Shown here: piece after piece, positions 26,445-35,989 of the stretch
Layout: each line of letters starts with the position of its first letter
Numbering within the stretch: the first letter of the stretch is position 1
Assembly (NCBI GenBank): GCA_035274845.1
Contig: DATENU010000008.1
Location: 21,225 to 85,224 of the forward strand
Source: Chthoniobacterales bacterium
Lineage (GTDB): Bacteria > Verrucomicrobiota > Verrucomicrobiia > Chthoniobacterales > UBA10450
Direction of reading: 5' to 3'
DNA: 64,000 nt
The notes under the pieces: model-generated
Database searches by the model: none
What the model was told of the DNA's origin: nothing
The model's input: only the letters and a program-made list of their open reading frames with translations
Position numbers and translations under genes: made by a program

Positions 26445-26894
26445 AGGCCTGTTCGCAAAACGCTTCCGCATGAGGTGCCGCTTTGGCTGCATCCGAGCGA
26501 AGAAAATTATTTCATTACGATTTGCTGCCGCGAACGCGGAAGAAATCGCCTGGCGAAACCGGGAGTCGCGCCGGCATTAATCGAAACCATTAAGCACCGG
26601 AATGAGCGGCAACTCTGGTATGCGCACCTGGTCGTGATCATGCCAGACCACGTGCATTTGCTGGTGTCCTTCGGCCAAATTCAGATGCGGATTCAATGCG
26701 TTGTCAGCAAGTGGAAGGAGTGGACCGCCAAATCGCTGGGCATCCGCTGGCAGCGCGACTTTTTCGAACATCGCTTGCGAAAGGAAGAGAGTTTCCGCGA
26801 AAAGGCGGACTACATCCTGGCGAATCCGGTCCGAGCCAGGTTAGTCGAGCGTTGGGAAGATTGGCCCTACATCTTCATTGCTGAGCCATGGTAG
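26388..26894 (+). CDS. REP-associated tyrosine transposase (RAYT), second type
   Basis: A 168-residue Y1 transposase. ENYFITICCRERGRN opens the domain, VVIMPDHVHLLV holds the HxH metal site, and REKADYILANPVRARLVERW holds the catalytic Tyr. It is clearly different in sequence from the RAYT at 1.4 kb. The start (26388) and stop (26892-26894) both fall inside copies of its flanking repeat, so gene and repeats form one compact unit inserted between the hydrolase and S46 peptidase genes. Confidence 0.85.
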   Translation: MSPQPPNADSRTPPRGVPTRPVRKTLPHEVPLWLHPSEENYFITICCRERGRNRLAKPGVAPALIETIKHRNERQLWYAHLVVIMPDHVHLLVSFGQIQMRIQCVVSKWKEWTAKSLGIRWQRDFFEHRLRKEESFREKADYILANPVRARLVERWEDWPYIFIAEPW

Positions 26895-26976
26895 GGACGG
26901 CGCGCGGCGCCGTCCGCCGAACGTCCCTCCAGCGCGAAATGGCAATTCGCGGACGCCGCAGCGCGGCGTCCCTACC
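26890..26976. repeat. second REP family, copy 3' of the second RAYT
   Basis: A near-identical copy of 26357-26444 (GGTAGGGACGGCGCGCGGCG at the left, CGCGGCGTCCCTACC at the right). A decayed relative (AGGGATGTCGCGCGGCGCCG) is seen at about 38493-38513. Confidence 0.85.
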
Positions 26977-26991
26977 ACGCAAGCGCCCGCC

Positions 26992-29100
26992 TCATTTTCC
27001 CAGCTCATCCGCGAGCGCGCCGGCGTCGTAAACTTTCCGGAGCGCTTCGGTGATCGCAGCGGAATCCACGCTCACGGCGCGGGCCTGCTTTTCGGTGTAG
27101 ATGCAATCGAGAGCGAGCGACTGGATGTTGCCGTCGAAAATAATACCGACGAATTCGTTCGCCTTGTTGACGACCGGGCTGCCGCTGTTTCCGCCGATAA
27201 TGTCCGCGGTGGAGACGAAGTTGAACGGCGTGCTCATGTCCAGCTTGCTCTTGCGATCGAGCCACCGCTTCGGCAGATCGAAAGGTGGCTCGTTATTATG
27301 CTGCGTCGCGCGCTCGTAAAGGCCGGCCGTAGTGGTCAGCGCGGGAATTTGTTTGCCGTTTTCCTCGTAACCCTTCAAAGGGCCGTAGGAAAGACGCAGG
27401 GTGAAAGTGGCGTCGGGATAGCTGCTGGTGCCTTGCAACGCAAACCGCGCCTTGGCGATCTCGGCATAGGCCTGCTGCTTCACCTCATCCTGGGACTCAA
27501 AGGTTTTGCGAACTTCGCGAGCCGGCCCGTCGATCAGGCGCGCCAGCTCGATCATCGGATCCTTTGCGGCTGAAACCGCGGACGCGCCGCCGTTGTAGAG
27601 TTGCTTCCGCACCGCGACATCCTTGAGCTTTGTGCCGCTGACCAGTTCCGTGGCGCGATTGACCGGCGACTTGCCGGCCAAAACCTTCTGCACCAGCGGA
27701 TCGTTGGCGCCGAACCGCGTCATCACGTCGGTGAGCGAATCGGTGAGCTTCAGGATTTCGTAGTCATCGTAGATCGGAGAGGAAGAAAAGAGCTCCAGCT
27801 CGAGCGATTCCTTGTAGCTGTCACGGAATTCCGGGAAGCGTTCGCCATTCGGTTTTGGCATCTCGTCGCCGTGGCGCAAAACCCGGCGCGCATATTGAAA
27901 GAGCGTGCTGTTGAACGCGCGCGGGGCCCGGTAACCGGCAGAGGGCCGCCCGCGGGATTGCTCGAAGTAGTAATAAACCGGAAGCACCTTGGCGGTCGCT
28001 TCCTGGGCCTGCTTGATCCGATCGTACGCCGCCAGGGTTCCTTTCCATTCTGCGCTGCCGTTCATCCCGTCGCGCAGCTTCTTTTCCCGGTCCTCGATGG
28101 AGCGCCAGATTTCCGGATCGAGCAAGGCCGCGGCATATCCCTCGTAGCGCTTGCGGTTGTTCTCGATACCCCGGACATCCTCCTGCGCCCGGCGCTTGTT
28201 CTCGAAGGAGCGTCCTCCCCAGGCATGGAGAAGGGATTCGCGGCGATAAAAGGCGCTGAGCAGGTAGGGCACTTCCACGTCGCGCAATTCCGCGAGGTCG
28301 CTGATCGAGAGCTGGCGATCGGTCCGCCCGGGATGACCGCTCACGAAGGTGAGCTCGCCGTCCGCGGGACCTTTCGGATTCCACTTCAGGTAATGTTCGA
28401 TCTTGGCCGGCTTGTCGTTCTCGTAAGCGCGGAAGATGCAGACATCCAAATCGAAACGCGGATACTCGAAGTTGTCCGGATCGCCGCCGTAAAACGCGAT
28501 CTGCTCTTCCGGCGCGAAGACGAGGCGGACGTCGTCATAACGCTTGTAACGATAGAGGTGGAACTGGCCGCCCTGGTAAAGCGTCACCACATCCGAGCGC
28601 AATCCGGTTTTCTCGCGCGATTCTTTTTCGATTTGGGCAATCACGTTGCCGCGGGCTTTGTTCGCGTCTTCCGGGGACATGTTTGGCTGAACGGCGCTCT
28701 TCACGCGATCGGTGACGTCCTCGATCGACATCAGGACGTTCAGCTCCAGGTCCGTGGCTTTCACTTCGTCCTTTTGCGTCTTCGCGTAGAACCCGTCCCG
28801 GACGTAGTTGTTCTTCTCGCTGCTGATCTTCTGAAGGGTATCGAGGCCGACGTGGTGGTTCGTGATCGCGAGACCGGTGGACGAGACAAACGAACCGCTG
28901 CCGCCGGAGTTGAAACGGACACTCGATTTCTGGAGATGCTCGAGCCAATGCGGCGTCGGGTCGAACTGATAGTTATCTTTCAGTTGTTTGGTCGGCGGAT
29001 TGGTGAAAAGCCACATTCCCTCATCAGCTTTGGAGAGGGAGAAAGCGCTGGAGACGATCGCGAGGGCCAGGAAAGAGCGGCGAAGAATCGGATTAGCCAT
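26992..29100 (-). CDS. S46 family peptidase (dipeptidyl-peptidase 7/11 type)
   Basis: A 702-residue exported protein with signal peptide [20 protein letters not shown]. The catalytic triad is visible: His in [10 protein letters not shown], Asp in [15 protein letters not shown] and Ser in [12 protein letters not shown]. The start of the mature protein, [15 protein letters not shown], is the typical S46 N-terminus. S46 enzymes remove dipeptides from the N-terminus of peptides in the periplasm and support growth on protein. The family is common in Bacteroidota and also found in soil bacteria of other phyla. Confidence 0.92.
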   Translation of the reverse strand: MANPILRRSFLALAIVSSAFSLSKADEGMWLFTNPPTKQLKDNYQFDPTPHWLEHLQKSSVRFNSGGSGSFVSSTGLAITNHHVGLDTLQKISSEKNNYVRDGFYAKTQKDEVKATDLELNVLMSIEDVTDRVKSAVQPNMSPEDANKARGNVIAQIEKESREKTGLRSDVVTLYQGGQFHLYRYKRYDDVRLVFAPEEQIAFYGGDPDNFEYPRFDLDVCIFRAYENDKPAKIEHYLKWNPKGPADGELTFVSGHPGRTDRQLSISDLAELRDVEVPYLLSAFYRRESLLHAWGGRSFENKRRAQEDVRGIENNRKRYEGYAAALLDPEIWRSIEDREKKLRDGMNGSAEWKGTLAAYDRIKQAQEATAKVLPVYYYFEQSRGRPSAGYRAPRAFNSTLFQYARRVLRHGDEMPKPNGERFPEFRDSYKESLELELFSSSPIYDDYEILKLTDSLTDVMTRFGANDPLVQKVLAGKSPVNRATELVSGTKLKDVAVRKQLYNGGASAVSAAKDPMIELARLIDGPAREVRKTFESQDEVKQQAYAEIAKARFALQGTSSYPDATFTLRLSYGPLKGYEENGKQIPALTTTAGLYERATQHNNEPPFDLPKRWLDRKSKLDMSTPFNFVSTADIIGGNSGSPVVNKANEFVGIIFDGNIQSLALDCIYTEKQARAVSVDSAAITEALRKVYDAGALADELGK

Positions 29101-29164
29101 AGAGCGTGCAGCTTAGGACGGAGAGGTTTAATCGCCAGCGAATTTCTCGATGGTTGCCGTTCTC

Positions 29165-29234
29165 GCTGTAGCCGCCTCGCTCTGTCGAGGCGTGTTCGAA
29201 ATCAGGCACGGCGACCGAGCGCCGTGGCTACAGC
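29165..29234. repeat. REP-like inverted repeat
   Basis: GCTGTAGCCGCCTCGCTCTG at 29165-29184 is matched by the inverted GCGCCGTGGCTACAGC at 29219-29234, with imperfect pairing in between. It fills most of the gap between two divergent genes. A relative is seen at about 52.7-52.8 kb. Confidence 0.6.
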
Positions 29235-29300
29235 GTAAGCTCCGCGGCTGCCCACTCATTTTTGCATTCCGCCAGAACCCGCCAACTGTATGCTCCCGCC

Positions 29301-31421
29301 GTGGCAAAACGACAGAAGCGAAAGGCTCAGAACCGTTCCGACACCGGAAAGCAAATGTCCGTTTCGTCCTCCCAAGCGCGGGAAGGTGGAAAATGGTTCG
29401 AGAAGGAGAGCTGGCTCCTGGGAATTGTCCTTCTTCTCACGGCGCTGGCTTTTGCCAATTCGCTTACCGGTGAGTTTCTCTACGATGACTGGTATCAAAT
29501 CGAGCGGAATCCCCAGATCAAATCCTGGACGTTTCTGCCCTCGGTCTTTTCCCATCACGTCTGGGCATTTTCCGCCACCGAGAACATGCCGGTCAGCGGC
29601 CTCTATTATCGGCCGATCTTTAACCTGGCGCTTCTGATTATCTATCAACTGGCCGGCTCAAGTGTAATCGGCTGGCATCTTGTCTCCTTGTTGCTCCATC
29701 TTGGCGCGACTGCCCTGGTCTATCGGTTGGGTCGGCTTTGGAATTTTGAAAAGGTCGCCGCCGCCCTGGCGGCCCTGATTTTTGGCCTCCACCCGGTCCA
29801 TGTCGAAGTGGTCGCCTGGGCTTCGGCGTTGCCTGACCTGATGCTGGGGCTGTTCGGACTTGGTTGTCTCGTTCTCTATGAAAAGTTCCGTCGCGCCGAG
29901 CGGCACCGTGGTCTTTGGTTTTTAGGCAGCCTTCTTTGCGCGCTCCTCGCCATGGGAGCAAAGGAGACCGGCTTGATTCTGCCGCTTTTCGTGATCGTGC
30001 GCGAAGTGCTGGATTCGGGCGCGGAAAAGGAAACTTTGGGGCGAATCAAGACGCTCGGTCTCCGGACAGGACCATTCGTGCTCGTGGCCATCGGGGCCCT
30101 GTCGGCGCGGTATTCCGTCCTGGGATTCTTCGCCCGGAACAACGCCCACTCCATCTGGCACCTGATTCTCACCGTTCCCTTTGTCTTGCTTCACTACCTC
30201 CGGACACTGGTCGCGCCCTATCCGCTGGCGTTCATTTACGATTATGAATTTATTTTGTCGGCCACGGACCCGCGTTTCTGGGCCAGCGCCCTTTTTCTCC
30301 TGGCGCTGGCGATCTTCGTCATTCGCTTTTGGATTTCCCATCCTCAAGCCCTGAAGGCTTTGGCCTTGTTCGTGGTTTTTCTTTTACCCGCCCTGAATTT
30401 ACGGGCGCTGACGCCGATCGAATCGATTGTCCACGATCGCTATCTCTATCTTCCTTCAGCCGGCTTTCTTATCTTCGCTGCTTTCCTGCTCCATCGATTG
30501 GCGAACCGTTTGAGCGAGCGCCCGGCAACCTTCCTGGTGAATGCCGGAGTGGTTTTCGCGCTAATCCTCACGCCGATAACATGGCTCCAAAACTCCACCT
30601 GGCAGAGCGACACGGTCTTGACCGAGCACGCTTTGCGCTTTTCTCCAAGATGGCCGTTCCTCCACCTCCATCTGGCGGAGGTCTATGAAGAAAAAGGCCG
30701 CGTCGCGGAGGCCGAAGACGAATTGAAGAAGGCGCTGGCCCTTGGGCCCAGATGGACGGCCGCGTACGAGACGCTCGGGAATTTTTATTCCAAACGAGGC
30801 CGGGCCTCGGAAGCGGAGCGCCTTTTCCTGGAGGCGACCCGCCGGGGCACCGATGTTCTGTCGACCCGGGTAAATCTCGCGGTGAATCAAATCCGCCTGG
30901 GCAAACTGGCGGAAGCCAAAACGAAACTCGAACAGGTGGTGGCCGAGCACCCGGATAATGCGGCCGCCAATTTCAACCTCGGATTGGTTCATGAAAAACA
31001 GGAGCACCTCGATTTGGCGGAACAACATTATCGGAAAGCGATCGCGAAAGATCCGACCTACGTGGATCCGCGCGTGAATCTGGCCGCCGTGCTCGTGCGT
31101 CAGATGCGGTTCGACGATGCCTATAAACAGATCGACGCCGTCCGCTCGCTTGCGCCCCAGAACACCGAGATCGTGTTCTCGCTCGCCGGCGCCTACCTCC
31201 AGTCGCAGAAGTGTGACCTTGCCGTGGAGACATTGAACCAACTCACCCAGGCGAACCCGAATCAGCCGCGCGCGTTTGTCATGCTGGGATTAGCCTACGA
31301 ATGCCTTGGGCAGCCGGAGAACGCCCGGTCAAGTTTTCAGCGCGCTGTCGATGTTGCTCCGCAGGACCCGATCATCGCCGTGGCGCGACGGCATCTCGAG
31401 CAACTCGCCGCCCCGAAATAG
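29301..31421 (+). CDS. TPR-tailed polytopic membrane protein (glycosyltransferase 39-like topology)
   Basis: About 706 residues. I take the GTG at 29301 (VAKRQKRKAQNR), which gives a positively charged N-terminus; an ATG at 29355 is possible. Around ten membrane helices occupy residues 40-435, with the early loop TGEFLYDDWYQIERNPQIKS. DD and ED pairs in this first loop are typical of PMT/GT39-like proteins. From about residue 450 there are six or seven TPRs (for example AAANFNLGLVHEKQEHLDLA). Proteins of this layout are frequent in Verrucomicrobiota and Planctomycetota. A glycosyl transfer role is likely but unproven. Confidence 0.8.
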   Translation: MAKRQKRKAQNRSDTGKQMSVSSSQAREGGKWFEKESWLLGIVLLLTALAFANSLTGEFLYDDWYQIERNPQIKSWTFLPSVFSHHVWAFSATENMPVSGLYYRPIFNLALLIIYQLAGSSVIGWHLVSLLLHLGATALVYRLGRLWNFEKVAAALAALIFGLHPVHVEVVAWASALPDLMLGLFGLGCLVLYEKFRRAERHRGLWFLGSLLCALLAMGAKETGLILPLFVIVREVLDSGAEKETLGRIKTLGLRTGPFVLVAIGALSARYSVLGFFARNNAHSIWHLILTVPFVLLHYLRTLVAPYPLAFIYDYEFILSATDPRFWASALFLLALAIFVIRFWISHPQALKALALFVVFLLPALNLRALTPIESIVHDRYLYLPSAGFLIFAAFLLHRLANRLSERPATFLVNAGVVFALILTPITWLQNSTWQSDTVLTEHALRFSPRWPFLHLHLAEVYEEKGRVAEAEDELKKALALGPRWTAAYETLGNFYSKRGRASEAERLFLEATRRGTDVLSTRVNLAVNQIRLGKLAEAKTKLEQVVAEHPDNAAANFNLGLVHEKQEHLDLAEQHYRKAIAKDPTYVDPRVNLAAVLVRQMRFDDAYKQIDAVRSLAPQNTEIVFSLAGAYLQSQKCDLAVETLNQLTQANPNQPRAFVMLGLAYECLGQPENARSSFQRAVDVAPQDPIIAVARRHLEQLAAPK

Positions 31422-31449
31422 CGATGCCGGCTATTTTTGACCCGACCCT

Positions 31450-31560
31450 CGCCGTTCCGTCACCCCGTTCCGGGGTTTGGATATTTGACGGCTTGTTTCC
31501 CGGAGTTTCGCTGCGCTCCACTCCGGGCTCTAATCCCTCGCCCCGCCGGGGCTCGAACTG
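31450..31560. repeat. composite interspersed repeat, copy 2
   Basis: Contains CACCCCGTTCCGGGGT (31461-31476), CCCGGAGTTTCGCTGCGC..CCACTCCGGGCT (31499-31529) and CCCCGCCGGGGC (31541-31552). These are the same modules as at 9229-9565 and 39200-39620. It fills the gap between two convergent genes. Confidence 0.75.
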
Positions 31561-31577
31561 ACCAGGACCGAAAAACT

Positions 31578-32102
31578 CTACAGACCGGCCGGATGCCGCA
31601 CTTCGAAGCCTGACGGCTTGCGCGGGGTCGGCTGCCAGCGAGGCGCCCATTGGCGCGTAGGATTGTGAGGCGAAGTCGTGTCCAGGCGAAGGCCTGCGAT
31701 CACGGCAAAGGTGTGGCCGCTTCGAGCGTAAACCGTGATCCATTTCCCGGGACCCCGGCTTCCAAAAGCGCGAAGCTCGTTTGAACTCATCGGGAGCGAG
31801 ACGAGGCCCGCGCCGGCGAGAGCATAGGAAACCGTGCCCGAACAATCGTAGGCGTTATCGTGAAAAGTCTTGTGGCCGCCGCCATACTTATACGGCTTGG
31901 TCCGTAATTGGTTTGCCGCCCAGATGGCGCGCTTCACCGAGACCGGGGCGTTGGCCGGGGCGAGAGCTAATCCGTCGCGGAGCCGGGCTTCGTTGCCGGG
32001 TGTAGTCGGCCCCGTGGAAGGAAACGCCGCCGCCAGGGCAGCCTGAGCGGTCAGGGCCAGAATTGCGCTGCAAACAATGATTTTCGAATGGGCGAGGGAC
32101 AT
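31578..32102 (-). CDS. exported NlpC/P60-like cysteine peptidase
   Basis: A 174-residue protein with signal peptide MSLAHSKIIVCSAILALTAQ AALA. The NlpC/P60 catalytic parts are a Cys in NAYDCSGTVSYAL and a His in ARSGHTFAVIAGL. The spacing is short, and the third polar residue cannot be assigned with certainty. Such enzymes cut peptide stems of peptidoglycan in the periplasm. The C-terminal 30 residues are basic and Pro-rich. Confidence 0.75.
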   Translation of the reverse strand: MSLAHSKIIVCSAILALTAQAALAAAFPSTGPTTPGNEARLRDGLALAPANAPVSVKRAIWAANQLRTKPYKYGGGHKTFHDNAYDCSGTVSYALAGAGLVSLPMSSNELRAFGSRGPGKWITVYARSGHTFAVIAGLRLDTTSPHNPTRQWAPRWQPTPRKPSGFEVRHPAGL

Positions 32103-32183
32103 GGGCTGGTCGTAGAAGGCCCTTCGTATGCCAGCAGTTACAAAAAAATCAAGCCGGGAATTTGCGTCCCTGCGGGGGAAAGC

Positions 32184-32253
32184 GTGAATGGTGATAAGTG
32201 ACTGGTGATTGGTTTAGCTGCTTACCATTCACTTATCACCAATCACCGTTCAC
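32184..32253. repeat. GGTGAT-word inverted repeat
   Basis: The left arm (32184-32213) is built from GTGAATGGTGATAAGTGA. The right arm (32224-32253) has complementary words (ACCATTCACTTATCACC). The right arm reaches into the last codons of the coiled-coil gene. Confidence 0.6.
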
Positions 32254-32855
32254 TCTTTCGACTGAAGCGCGCTCACCTTCTCCTCCGCGCGGCTGACTTC
32301 GGATTTCCGTCCGCTCCCCATGGCCAGCAATTTCTTCTGCCGCTGAAGGTTTAGCCGGGCGGCATCGAGCTCCGCCCGCTCGCGTCGGGCCACGGCCGCT
32401 TCCGCTTCCTGCTCGGCCAGCGCCAGGACGGCAACCGCCGCAGCGGTCTCACTCTCAGGAATTTCTCCCGACGCTACCCGCGCCTGCTCCGCCGCTACAT
32501 CCTCCTTCGCCACTTCCAATTTCGCCTGGGCCAGGTCCGCTTCCAGCCGCACGACTTTGAGGACGCGATTCTCCGCTTCCACTTTCGCGATGACGCCGGC
32601 TTTAAAAAGACGTTCGCCGGAAGCGGCGCTCTTTTTCGCCTTCTCCAAAGCGATCCCGATCCGCTCCGGATCGAGCACCGTCTGTCCGGCGACGGCCGTA
32701 TCGGGGGTCGTGTGGACGACGTTCCGGTTCGGAGTTTCCTGGATGAGGAGGGGCGGTTCGATCTCGAGCGGTTCGCTGGGATTCTTCGGCAACTCCTCCT
32801 GGGCCGGCAACGTTGCCGCAAGCAGCAGCGAACTCATCCAGAGGAAACGCCTCAT
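32250..32855 (-). CDS. exported coiled-coil protein (TolC-like helical region)
   Basis: 201 residues: signal peptide MRRFLWMSSLLLAATLPAQE, a Pro-rich linker, then an Ala/Glu-rich helical region from residue 65 to the end (GVIAKVEAENRVLKVVRLEA, then DLAQAKLEVAKEDVAAEQAR). The composition resembles the helical hairpins of TolC or adaptor proteins, but it is too short to be a complete exporter. Function unknown. The last codons overlap a repeat arm. Confidence 0.65.
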   Translation of the reverse strand: MRRFLWMSSLLLAATLPAQEELPKNPSEPLEIEPPLLIQETPNRNVVHTTPDTAVAGQTVLDPERIGIALEKAKKSAASGERLFKAGVIAKVEAENRVLKVVRLEADLAQAKLEVAKEDVAAEQARVASGEIPESETAAAVAVLALAEQEAEAAVARRERAELDAARLNLQRQKKLLAMGSGRKSEVSRAEEKVSALQSKE

Positions 32856-32977
32856 CCCGGAAAGATACCACGAAAGGCCAATCGCTGGCTACAATCTCGT
32901 TTCAGCGAATGCCTTAGCTACGTCGCCTCGCAAAATACGAGCGCGCGAAATGCCGGGCAGTCGCGAATCATTCAGCG

Positions 32978-34111
32978 ATGTCTTTTGATGATCGAAACGA
33001 AACCGGGGAGGAAACCAAAACCGACCGGCGCCAGGGCAGGCTCCATCGCCTGGCGGATCGTTTGCGTGGGCCGTTCGACATCAAATCGCTCGCGCTCACC
33101 GGGCTCTTCGTGCTCGCGGTTTTCTACACGATGTATTTCATGCGGGCGATGATCCTGCCGCTCGTCCTGGCTTTGCTTTTGAGCTATCTCCTCACTCCTC
33201 TGGTGCGCGCGCTTACCCGGATTCGGATCCGTCCGCCGCTGGGGGCGGCCCTCATCCTTCTCACCCTGATCGGCCTGGCTGTTTACAGTATTTCCCGGCT
33301 CGCGGAACCAGCCGCGGGCTGGATCGAAAAGGCGCCCTACAGTTTGCAGGAGCTAAAACTCAAGCTGCTCCCGCTGAAAAAACCGATGGAGAAAGTCGCC
33401 GAGGCCACGGGCGAAATCGACAAGCTGACCGCTCCGGAGCCGGAAGCGGCCAAACCTCAAACGGTAGTGGTGAAACGCAACGCGCTCGCCGAAACCTTTT
33501 TCACTCAAACGCCGGAGTTCATCGCCAGCGCGGTGGTCATGCTGATCCTGCTTTACTTTCTCCTCGCGTCAGACGGCGTGTTTCTCGCCAAGATTATCAA
33601 ATTAAACTCGCGGCTGGAGGACAAGAAACGCGCCCTTTCGATCATGCGCGAGATCGAGTCCCAGATTTCGCGTTATCTGCTCACCGTCACCGCCATTAAC
33701 ATCGGCCTCGGCGTCGCGGTGGGAACCACCGTCCATTTCCTCGGGCTGCGCAACCCGATCATGTGGGGCGTGATGGTGGCCCTCCTGAATTTCGTCCCGT
33801 ATCTCGGGGCGCTCACCGGGATTATTTGCATGACCCTCGGCGCGGTCCTGAGTTTCGACAGCCTCGGCTACGCGATGGTTTTTCCGGGGAGTTACCTGGT
33901 GCTCGCCACCTTGGAAGGAAACTTCATTACGCCGCTGGTCCTCGGCCGCTCCCTGACTTTGAATCCGGTGATAATCCTGATCTCGCTCGCCTTTTGGGGC
34001 TGGATGTGGGGAATTTCCGGAATGGTCCTCGCCGTCCCGATCTTGGCCACTTTTAAGATCTTTTGCGATCACATCGAACCGATGACCCCCATCAGCGACT
34101 TCCTGAGCTAA
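32978..34111 (+). CDS. AI-2E family (PerM-like) transporter
   Basis: 377 residues with eight hydrophobic segments. The family hallmarks are seen at the C-terminal half: NPIMWGVMVALLNFVPYLGA, then NFITPLVLGRSLTLNPVIIL and WGWMWGISGMVLAVPILA. Family members export AI-2 or act as Na+/H+ antiporters; the substrate here is unknown. The central soluble part (residues 110-170) is larger and charged. Confidence 0.88.
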   Translation: MSFDDRNETGEETKTDRRQGRLHRLADRLRGPFDIKSLALTGLFVLAVFYTMYFMRAMILPLVLALLLSYLLTPLVRALTRIRIRPPLGAALILLTLIGLAVYSISRLAEPAAGWIEKAPYSLQELKLKLLPLKKPMEKVAEATGEIDKLTAPEPEAAKPQTVVVKRNALAETFFTQTPEFIASAVVMLILLYFLLASDGVFLAKIIKLNSRLEDKKRALSIMREIESQISRYLLTVTAINIGLGVAVGTTVHFLGLRNPIMWGVMVALLNFVPYLGALTGIICMTLGAVLSFDSLGYAMVFPGSYLVLATLEGNFITPLVLGRSLTLNPVIILISLAFWGWMWGISGMVLAVPILATFKIFCDHIEPMTPISDFLS

Positions 34112-34217
34112 CCCGCTCGCTTTTCCGATCATTTGCCGGTCATGAGAAAACGTCGCCCACCTGTAATTCCGCTCGTCACCCAACTCGCTCGCCCATTAAT
34201 CTTAACCGCCTAAACAT

Positions 34218-35186
34218 ATGCTGAAGAAAATCTCGCTCCTTCTTGTCGTCGCCGCGTTTGCTCTCGGGCCATCGGTCCAGGCGGCGGAAAACGTGGTCCT
34301 TCGCGTCGGCCATTTTCCGAACATCACCCATGCGCAGGCCCTGGTGGCGCACAATTTTTCCCGGCAGGGCAAAGGCTGGTTCGAGGAGCGCCTCGGCGCC
34401 GGCACGAAGATCGAATGGTTTGTCTACAACGCCGGACCTAGCGCGATGGAAGCGATCTTCGCTCAATCGATCGATCTCACCTATGTCGGCCCCGGCCCGG
34501 CGCTCAACGCTTACACGAAATCGAACGGCGCCGAAGTCCGGCTCATCGCCGGGGCGGCCAACGGCGGCGCGGCCCTCGTGGTGCAGCCGGATCAAAACCT
34601 CAAGGCGCCCGCTGATTTCCGGGGCAAGAAAATCGCCACCCCCCAGCTCGGCAACACCCAGGACATCTCCTGCCGGGCCTGGCTCATCGCCGGCGGATTG
34701 AAAATCACCCAGCTCGGGGGCGACGCGCAGGTCCTGCCGACCCAGAACCCCGACCAGCTTTCGCTCTTCCAGCAAAAGAAGGTCGACGCCGTCTGGACCG
34801 TGGAGCCCTGGGTCTCGCGGCTCGAGAAGGAATCTGGCGGCAAGATCCTTGTGGACGAAAAGGAAGTCGCCACCACTGTCCTTGTCTCAAGCGCAAAGTT
34901 TCTCAGCCAACAGCGGGAGCTGGCGAAAAAATTTGCGGAAGCCCATTTGCAGTTGACCGATTGGATGGCGAAGCACCCGGGAGAAGCGCAGAAGCTGATC
35001 AAGGATGAACTGCTGGCCGAGACCCGCAGCGACATGGCTCCGGACCTGATAGCGCAATCCTGGCAGCGGATCGTGTTCACGGCCGAGGTGCCACGTCCGT
35101 CGATCGAGAGTTTCATGCAGAACTCCATCAAGACCGGGTTCATCAAGACGGCGCCGGACCTATCGAAGTTGTTCGAAAAACCCTGA
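34218..35186 (+). CDS. ABC transporter substrate-binding protein, sulfonate/nitrate/taurine type
   Basis: 322 residues: signal peptide MLKKISLLLVVAAFALGPSV, then a two-lobe periplasmic binding protein of the SsuA/TauA/NMT1 type (VLRVGHFPNITHAQALVAHN, IEWFVYNAGPSAMEAIFAQS, IDLTYVGPGPALNAYTKSNG). This is the first gene of a three-gene operon; its stop overlaps the ATPase start (TGATG). The ligand may be an aliphatic sulfonate, taurine, nitrate/bicarbonate or a pyrimidine precursor, and the sequence alone does not decide. Confidence 0.88.
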   Translation: MLKKISLLLVVAAFALGPSVQAAENVVLRVGHFPNITHAQALVAHNFSRQGKGWFEERLGAGTKIEWFVYNAGPSAMEAIFAQSIDLTYVGPGPALNAYTKSNGAEVRLIAGAANGGAALVVQPDQNLKAPADFRGKKIATPQLGNTQDISCRAWLIAGGLKITQLGGDAQVLPTQNPDQLSLFQQKKVDAVWTVEPWVSRLEKESGGKILVDEKEVATTVLVSSAKFLSQQRELAKKFAEAHLQLTDWMAKHPGEAQKLIKDELLAETRSDMAPDLIAQSWQRIVFTAEVPRPSIESFMQNSIKTGFIKTAPDLSKLFEKP

Positions 35187-35989
35187 TGCCGCTTCAGGAG
35201 GAACTGCAGGGCTTTCCGCCGGCCAAGCTGGCGGTGGAAGATGTGTCGAAGTGGTTTCGCACCAGCCGGCAATCCGTCCACGCCCTCGATCACATCTCTC
35301 TCGAGATTTCCGAGGGCGAATTCGTTTGTCTGGTGGGGCCGAGCGGCTGCGGAAAATCGACTCTCCTGGACATCATCGCCGGCCTGGCGACGCCCGACGA
35401 AGGCCGCGTCATGGCGGACAATGTACCGGTGATCAATCCCGGCCGGCATCGCCTCGTTATGTTCCAGGAAGCCGCCCTCTTCCCGTGGCTCGATGTCATC
35501 GGCAACGTCATGTTCGGGTTGAAGCTGAAGCCCGGGTTGCGCAACAAAGAGCGGCTCGAAGTGGCCAAGTTCTTCCTTCAACTGGTAGGATTAGAGAAAT
35601 TTTCGAAGGCCCATGTCCACGAACTTTCCGGCGGCATGAAACAACGCGTCGCGCTCGCCCGCGCCCTCGCCCCGAACCCACGCGTCCTTCTCATGGACGA
35701 ACCGTTTGCCGCGCTCGACGCCCTGACCCGCGAACAGCTTTACAGCGACATTCAGCGCATCTGGCAAAAACGCCGCAAAACCATTGTCTTCGTTACCCAC
35801 AACGTCCGCGAAGCCGTTTGCCTGGCTGATCGCGTCATTCTCTTTTCGCGCAACCCGGGCCGGATCCGGGAGCAATTCGAAATCCCGCTGCCGCGCCCGC
35901 GCGATATCAACAGCATCGAGCTCGCGGAACACGCCGGGAAAATCACTCGCGCTTTGAAAGGCCACATGGAAGGGGAGGTAGCTGAGTAA
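35186..35989 (+). CDS. ABC transporter ATP-binding protein, SsuB/TauB type
   Basis: A 267-residue ATPase: Walker A GPSGCGKSTLL, Q-loop MFQEAALFPW, signature LSGGMKQRVALARAL, Walker B VLLMDEPFAALD and H-loop FVTHNV. The C-terminus (RVILFSRNPGRIREQFEIPL PRPRD) is typical of the sulfonate/nitrate subfamily. It overlaps both neighbours by one base, so the operon is translationally coupled. Confidence 0.92.
   Translation: MPLQEELQGFPPAKLAVEDVSKWFRTSRQSVHALDHISLEISEGEFVCLVGPSGCGKSTLLDIIAGLATPDEGRVMADNVPVINPGRHRLVMFQEAALFPWLDVIGNVMFGLKLKPGLRNKERLEVAKFFLQLVGLEKFSKAHVHELSGGMKQRVALARALAPNPRVLLMDEPFAALDALTREQLYSDIQRIWQKRRKTIVFVTHNVREAVCLADRVILFSRNPGRIREQFEIPLPRPRDINSIELAEHAGKITRALKGHMEGEVAE

Noticed and set aside
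27601..29238. 545-codon frame antisense to the S46 peptidase gene
   Set aside because: Arg/Val/Glu-rich shadow frame without domains; the opposite strand has the full catalytic triad.
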